Source of the DNA: Thaumarchaeota archaeon UBA183
GTDB lineage: Archaea; Thermoproteota; Nitrososphaeria; Nitrososphaerales; UBA183
NCBI GenBank assembly: GCA_002495205.1
Contig: DAEE01000031.1
Coordinates: forward strand, 1-10,191
Length of the DNA stretch: 10,191 nucleotides
Reading direction: 5' to 3'
The number at the start of each line of letters is the position of its first letter. Positions within the stretch are counted from its first letter, which is position 1. This document shows positions 7,219 through 10,191 of the stretch, one piece after another. Below the pieces are notes generated by a model that saw nothing but the letters and a program-made list of their open reading frames with translations, did no database searches and was not told where the DNA came from. The position numbers were made by a program, and so were the translations under genes.

Positions 7219-7470
7219 CTATAGTCTGTCCTCTATCTTGACGTAGAGGACGTTGTTGCCCCGGATCACAACCTTGCCGTAGTTGGCGATCTTGTTCCCG
7301 TTCTCCGACTCCTCAGCGTCCACCAGGATGACGTTCATGTACGGGTCGACGTTGGACATCTTCCCCCTGTACTCGATCTCGTTCTTCAGCCTCACTGAGA
7401 CGAGCTTGTTCGTCGCCTTCTGCAGGACGTTCAGTGGTCGTTTGGTCTGAGGAGGGGGTTGAGGATTCAC
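7219..7470 (-). CDS. Sm-like RNA-binding protein (archaeal LSm/SmAP)
   Basis: Sm-like proteins form rings (usually heptamers) that bind oligo-U RNA. At 83 residues this has the usual single-domain size. The Sm1 motif covers about residues 24-52 (VSVRLKNEIEYRGKMSNVD, then PYMNVIL) and the Sm2 motif about 65-77, with the hallmark IRGNNVLYV. A proline-rich leader (residues 2-12) precedes the PLNVLQKA helix. The start is GTG; the only other codons before the upstream TGA are unsuitable, and the position of PLNVL fits the family. The gene reads toward the SAM synthetase, whose frame is the same as its own and begins immediately behind its TAG stop, so the two are almost certainly co-transcribed. 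Confidence 0.93.
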   Translation of the reverse strand: MNPQPPPQTKRPLNVLQKATNKLVSVRLKNEIEYRGKMSNVDPYMNVILVDAEESENGNKIANYGKVVIRGNNVLYVKIEDRL

Positions 7471-7503
7471 TTCGAGACTTTTTCGCAGGCCATCGGCTCA
7501 CAG

Positions 7504-7510
7504 TTAAAAA
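7504..7510. promoter_or_regulatory. A/T box between divergent Sm-like and RadA/RadB-like genes
   Basis: TTAAAAA in the 98-base divergent gap is the only clear A/T run. On the minus strand (TTTTTAA) its centre is 37 bases before the Sm-like GTG; on the plus strand it would give a leader of about 36 bases for the recombinase, containing GGAGGT at 7540-7545. It may serve either or both genes. Confidence 0.35.
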
Positions 7511-7568
7511 GACATCGGTGATGAAACGGAGATGAGAGCGGAGGTCCGGGGACAAAACGGTCACGCCT

Positions 7569-8264
7569 TTGGAAACTGCCGGAGACTCGGTCAGGCGCGT
7601 TTCCTCGTTCATCTTTCACGGGTCCGGATCTCCTGGGATAGACAGGCTCCTCGGCGGCGGGTACAGGGCGGGCACCCTCACTGAGTTTTTCGGAAGCAGC
7701 AACAGCGGCAAGTCGCAGCTCGCGATGCAGGCAGCCCTCCTGGCTGCGCGGGAGGGACGAAGGGTCCTCTTCATCGACACAGAAGGGGCGTTCCGGCCTG
7801 AGAGGTTGGAGGAGATGGCGAAGGCAAGGGGGTGGAAGGCCGAGGGGGCACTGGAGAGGATAATCTATGTCAGGTCCGATTCGTCGGCGGAGCAGAGGGA
7901 GGCCATACTGTGGATGGGCTCGCGTCCGGCCACCTCGGGGTGCAGCCTCGTCGTCGTCGACACGCTTACGCGCAACTTCTCCCTCGAGCTTCCTGGCAGG
8001 AGCAACCTCTCGAGCAGGCAGGGGGCCCTCGACGTCCACCTCAGCGAGATGGCCAGGGACGCCTACCTCAACGGCAGGGCCTATGTCCTCACGAACAGGG
8101 TGACCTTCGGACCTGTGAGGGACGTGGGAATCGGGGGGAGGACGGTCGAGCAACTCGTCCACGCGTCGGTGCTGCTGGAGAGGACCCCGAGCGGGCTGAA
8201 GGCGACTCTGGTATCGGACGGGGAGAGCGCTTCCGCTTCCATTGGCCCTTCCGGCGTCGAATGA
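7569..8264 (+). CDS. RadA/RadB-like recombinase-family ATPase without N-terminal HhH domain
   Basis: The 231-residue product is a single RecA-type ATPase core. Walker A is GSSNSGKS (residues 42-49), followed by the RadA-style FIDTEGAFRPERL (69-80); Walker B is SLVVVD (126-131) with a DTLTRNF continuation, and a VLTNRV strand (173-178) matches the VxTNQV region of RadA. RadA proper is over 300 residues with an N-terminal helix-hairpin-helix domain; that domain is absent, so this is a short paralogue like RadB, which assists homologous recombination in some archaea. RadB itself versus another RadA paralogue cannot be decided here. The start is TTG; a good GGAGGT lies 23 bases upstream, too far to pair usefully with it, so the start is uncertain, although no other ATG, GTG or TTG is in frame nearby. 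Confidence 0.8.
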   Translation: METAGDSVRRVSSFIFHGSGSPGIDRLLGGGYRAGTLTEFFGSSNSGKSQLAMQAALLAAREGRRVLFIDTEGAFRPERLEEMAKARGWKAEGALERIIYVRSDSSAEQREAILWMGSRPATSGCSLVVVDTLTRNFSLELPGRSNLSSRQGALDVHLSEMARDAYLNGRAYVLTNRVTFGPVRDVGIGGRTVEQLVHASVLLERTPSGLKATLVSDGESASASIGPSGVE

Positions 8265-8284
8265 AAGTGACACGTTGTCCAATG

Positions 8285-8289
8285 TTTTT
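8285..8289 (+). terminator. Possible T-run terminator after the RadA/RadB-like gene
   Basis: A five-base T run lies about 20 bases after the TGA of the recombinase gene. Archaeal RNA polymerase can terminate at short T runs, but five is short and no hairpin is evident, so this is weak. Confidence 0.2.
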
Positions 8290-8310
8290 GCGCCACGAGC
8301 TTAAGGAAGG

Positions 8311-8318
8311 TTAAATAT
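8311..8318 (+). promoter_or_regulatory. Candidate TATA box of the 114-residue unknown gene
   Basis: TTAAATAT lies just before the ORF. A start site 25-26 bases downstream would be near 8340, after the ATG codons at 8322 and 8325. If this is the true promoter, the protein would have to start later, for example at GTG 8349. A TTAAGG at 8301-8306 would instead suit starts near 8331. Confidence 0.4.
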
Positions 8319-8321
8319 CGT

Positions 8322-8666
8322 ATGATGAATGTGCTCACGAGCAGAGTCGTGCAGGAATCAATAGCCTCCATACTCGATTCTCTAAAGAGGTCCGACCTGG
8401 ACGGGGCGAAGCAGAGGATCCAAGCCCTCATGCCCGAGGTGAAATCAGAGAGGCAGAGGGGGGAGCTGCTGGCCGCCGCAGGCATCTACTCCAGCATGGC
8501 CAAGGCCAAGGAGGGGACCATGCAGACATGGGACACGGCGAGGATCGAACGGGCGGCGAAGTCGATCACTGCCAGCCAGATGGCGGACGAATTCGACATG
8601 GGGTACGCAGAGACGCTGCTGAACTACGCGAAGCTTACAGCGAGTAGCCCGCAGCCTGCAGCGTGA
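8322..8666 (+). CDS. Unrecognised small helical protein
   Basis: I do not recognise this 114-residue product. It is soluble-looking, with no membrane segment and no cysteine, and almost wholly helical by composition: amphipathic stretches at about 9-46 (VQESIASILDSLKR, then DLDGAKQRIQAL) and 47-70 (ERQRGELLAAAGIYSSMAKAKE), then a C-terminal half with IERAAKSITAS and YAETLLNYAKL. Codon use (G/C at most third positions) resembles the neighbours, which supports a real gene. Starts are ambiguous: ATG 8322, ATG 8325, GTG 8331 or GTG 8349 are all in frame, with GGAAGG at 8305-8310 favouring one of the ATGs and the TATA-like box favouring a later one. Its last 32 bases overlap the convergent EMC6-like gene. 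The helical-hairpin look could suit a protein-protein or RNA-binding adaptor, but no function is assigned. Confidence 0.65.
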   Translation: MMNVLTSRVVQESIASILDSLKRSDLDGAKQRIQALMPEVKSERQRGELLAAAGIYSSMAKAKEGTMQTWDTARIERAAKSITASQMADEFDMGYAETLLNYAKLTASSPQPAA

Positions 8667-8970
8667 AGAAGAGCATCCACGTGAAGAGGAAGGCCATGAC
8701 GAAACCACCGATGCCTGTAGTGTAGACCTTCCCCTGGCCCTCCTTGCCGAGGGTCTTGTACCACGTAAAGCGGGCCACGTAATAGGAGACGAGGTAGAAC
8801 AGGATCCCGATGCTCACACCGCTGGTCCAGTCAGTCCCGGCGAAGACCTCCGCGATCACTCCGGCGACCGCGGCCAGCCCTAGTCTGGACCAGTATAGCT
8901 TATCAAACGACGGGAGCGGATGAGGCTGTATGGCCGAACTCTCGGGCTTCGAAGTCTTGGCCTTGCTCAA
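8635..8970 (-). CDS. EMC6-like three-helix membrane protein
   Basis: The 111-residue protein has a polar N-terminus (1-25) and three hydrophobic helices at about 28-46, 50-67 and 85-106. Its pattern matches EMC6, a core subunit of the eukaryotic ER membrane protein insertion complex that has distant archaeal relatives: helix 1 with AAVAGVIAEVF, helix 2 with GILFYLVSYY (compare GFIFYLLASV of human EMC6), a basic loop, and helix 3 with YTTGIGGFVMAFLFTWMLFFTL (compare [20 protein letters not shown]). The likeness is from memory of the family and not from a search. The start is TTG 8970; no other ATG, GTG or TTG lies ahead of helix 1 in this frame, and an in-frame stop sits at 8998-9000. Its first 41 bases overlap the divergent NFACT gene. 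Other small three-helix families are possible alternatives. Confidence 0.65.
   Translation of the reverse strand: MSKAKTSKPESSAIQPHPLPSFDKLYWSRLGLAAVAGVIAEVFAGTDWTSGVSIGILFYLVSYYVARFTWYKTLGKEGQGKVYTTGIGGFVMAFLFTWMLFFTLQAAGYSL
8894..8902 (+). promoter_or_regulatory. Candidate TATA box of the NFACT gene, inside the EMC6-like coding region
   Basis: TATAGCTTA lies about 30 bases before the ATG at 8930, predicting a leader of roughly 7 bases. On the opposite strand it covers EMC6-like codons that include CTA and an AAG-GAT-TTT stretch, unusually A/T-rich for this GC-rich window. Confidence 0.4.
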
Positions 8971-10191
8971 GGAGATTGGATTGGCGCTTCGTGGAACCTA
9001 TATTAACAGTATCTACAGCTTCGGAACGTCTCAGCTCCTCCGGCTGAGGAAACCCGACTCTCCCGACGTCTGGCTAGTGGTCTCGCCCAAGAAGGGAGTC
9101 TGGATCTCCGAGAGCGTCTCTGAAAGGGCCGAGACAACAGAGTTCACGACCAAGCTCAGGGGGGAGCTGGAGAGGGCCAGGTTCGCGGGAACGGACCAGG
9201 TGGACCTCGACAGGGTGTTCAAGATCGCCTTCGAAGATGGAGGCCAGAAGAACCTCATCGTGGAGCTCATGCCTCCGGGGAACGTGATCGTCGCAGACGG
9301 GGAGGGGAGGATCCTCCTGGCCCAGGAGGAGGTTCGCTCCCCGACCAGGCGCGTGGTGAAAGGGGAGAGGTACCAGCCGCCGAGGCAGTCAAGGACGAGC
9401 CCGTCGGAGGTTACCGCCGAGGGCATATCTGGAATGCTGAGGGAAGAGAAGACAGTCGGAAGGGCGATAGGGAGACACATCGCGCTCCCCCGGAAATACG
9501 TGGCCGAGTCCCTCGCCCGCCTCGGACTCGACGGAGACTCACCATCCTCCGCATTGGACGGGAGGGAGAGCGAGGCGACAAGGATCCTGGAGGAACTGGT
9601 CAAAGAGGCGAGCAGCAGCCCCAGCCCCTGCCTCGCGAGGACCGCCGATGGAGAGGACATCTTCGTCATCCCGCCTGCAAATGCGGAAATGGTCGCTGAA
9701 GCGAAATCCGTTTCGGAGCTCTGCGACCGCCTCTTCCTCCGCGATGCCGGAGAGAAAGTGGAGGCGCCTTCTGCGGAGGCCGGGAGGAGGAAGGAGCTGG
9801 AGGTCACCATAGCCAAGTTGAAAGCGGAGGCTGTGGCCCTAAGGGCTGGGGCAGCGAAAGCCAGGGCTGCGGCCTCCGAGGCGGCATCGAGCAGCCTTGA
9901 GAGCGCCCTCCTGCTCCTCAGGGAATCGGGGGCGAAGCTGCCACGCGAGCCGTCTTCAGCGTCCGCTGTCGCTTCTGCGCTGTTCGACAGGGCCAAGGGC
10001 CTCGAGAGGAAGGCGGCCGACGCCCTCGAAGCTGCGGGGAAGCTCGAGAGGAGGCGCGACAGGATAAGGCCCGGGGAGCGGCCCAGGGCGAAGCCTCTCC
10101 CGAAGCGGACCCGAGAGTGGTATGAGAAGTTCAGGTGGTTCGTGAGCAGCGGCGGTAGGCTGGCCGTCGGAGGGAGGGATGCCCAGTCGAA
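8930..10191 (+). CDS. rqcH: NFACT-family protein (RqcH/NEMF/Tae2-like), 3' end cut by window edge
   Basis: NFACT proteins bind stalled large ribosomal subunits carrying peptidyl-tRNA and, in several lineages, direct C-terminal tail addition. The frame is open from ATG 8930 to the last base (420 codons visible; family length about 600-700). The NFACT-N domain starts with ELSGFEVLALLKEI and continues through IYSFG and LLRLRKPD; Asp94-Arg95 in DLDRVFKI matches the conserved DR pair needed for tRNA binding in studied members, followed by LIVELMPPGNVIVAD. A Glu/Lys/Ala-rich coiled-coil region lies at about 282-375, and the NFACT-R domain opens with REWYEKFRWFVSSGG and GGRDAQS at the very end of the window. 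The ATG is the natural start because the family motif follows within five residues. It overlaps the divergent EMC6-like gene by 41 bases. Confidence 0.92.
   Translation, partial: MAELSGFEVLALLKEIGLALRGTYINSIYSFGTSQLLRLRKPDSPDVWLVVSPKKGVWISESVSERAETTEFTTKLRGELERARFAGTDQVDLDRVFKIAFEDGGQKNLIVELMPPGNVIVADGEGRILLAQEEVRSPTRRVVKGERYQPPRQSRTSPSEVTAEGISGMLREEKTVGRAIGRHIALPRKYVAESLARLGLDGDSPSSALDGRESEATRILEELVKEASSSPSPCLARTADGEDIFVIPPANAEMVAEAKSVSELCDRLFLRDAGEKVEAPSAEAGRRKELEVTIAKLKAEAVALRAGAAKARAAASEAASSSLESALLLLRESGAKLPREPSSASAVASALFDRAKGLERKAADALEAAGKLERRRDRIRPGERPRAKPLPKRTREWYEKFRWFVSSGGRLAVGGRDAQS
8999..9006 (-). promoter_or_regulatory. Candidate TATA box of the EMC6-like gene, inside the NFACT coding region
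   Basis: Read on the minus strand, TTAATATA is centred about 32 bases before the TTG at 8970, which fits a short leader of about 5 bases. On the plus strand it spans the NFACT codons TAT-ATT-AAC; TAT and ATT are rare in this GC-third-position gene, which is consistent with promoter constraint. Confidence 0.45.

Noticed and set aside
7569..8264. Calling the recombinase RadA
   Set aside because: It is about 100 residues too short and lacks the N-terminal helix-hairpin-helix domain.
7467..8282. Minus-strand open frame (271 codons) opposite the RadA/RadB-like gene
   Set aside because: The plus strand has Walker A and B and other RecA-fold motifs; the minus translation is Arg/Pro-rich shadow sequence.
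9031..9996. Long minus-strand open frame (321 codons)
   Set aside because: It is antisense to the NFACT gene, whose conserved motifs run through the whole stretch. The Ser/Ala-rich translation has no recognisable motif; long antisense frames are expected in GC-rich DNA.
1..10191. tRNA, rRNA, CRISPR repeats, insertion sequences or riboswitches
   Set aside because: No cloverleaf, spaced repeat array, transposase motif or terminal inverted repeat was seen, and every gap between genes is under about 100 bases.

Overview
The window reads as chromosomal DNA of a GC-rich archaeon. The evidence is a set of archaeal-type genes: an archaeal-form CTP synthase, a RIO2 kinase, the archaeal (not bacterial) S-adenosylmethionine synthetase, an Sm-like protein, a RadA/RadB-type recombinase, an HTH-ThiN regulator and an archaeal/eukaryotic NFACT protein. 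TATA-like boxes sit about 25-33 bases before several starts, which suggests leaderless or short-leader transcripts. A TACK-group archaeon related to the Thaumarchaeota is my best guess, but the lineage is inferred from gene character only. No RNA genes, CRISPR arrays, insertion sequences or phage genes were seen. Coding density is very high and no gap exceeds about 100 bases.

Left part (1-2430, plus strand): the 3' part of a PhoU-family gene cut by the window edge, then a complete pyrG. Middle-left (2419-5045): a regulator resembling ThiR (HTH plus ThiN-like domain, minus strand) diverges from a small membrane protein resembling an ECF-transporter S component, which is followed by an AIR-synthase-superfamily enzyme. 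The divergent pair appears to share one palindromic TATA box. The group is a candidate thiamine uptake/salvage locus.

Middle (5113-7470): a RIO2 kinase (plus) converges on a minus-strand pair, Sm-like protein then S-adenosylmethionine synthetase. The synthetase has no ATG, GTG or TTG at the expected start, lies in the same frame as the Sm-like gene just behind its TAG stop, and probably starts at CTG.

Right part (7569-10191): a short RadA/RadB-like ATPase, an unrecognised helical protein, then a three-helix membrane protein resembling EMC6 (minus) that overlaps head-to-head with a long plus-strand ORF running off the window. That ORF is an NFACT (RqcH/NEMF/Tae2) ribosome quality-control protein. 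The two promoters seem to lie inside each other's coding sequence.

Most of the content is housekeeping: nucleotide and SAM synthesis, ribosome maturation and rescue, RNA binding and DNA repair. The less explored parts are the ThiR-like locus, the EMC6-like/NFACT interlocked pair and the start-codon puzzle of the SAM synthetase.
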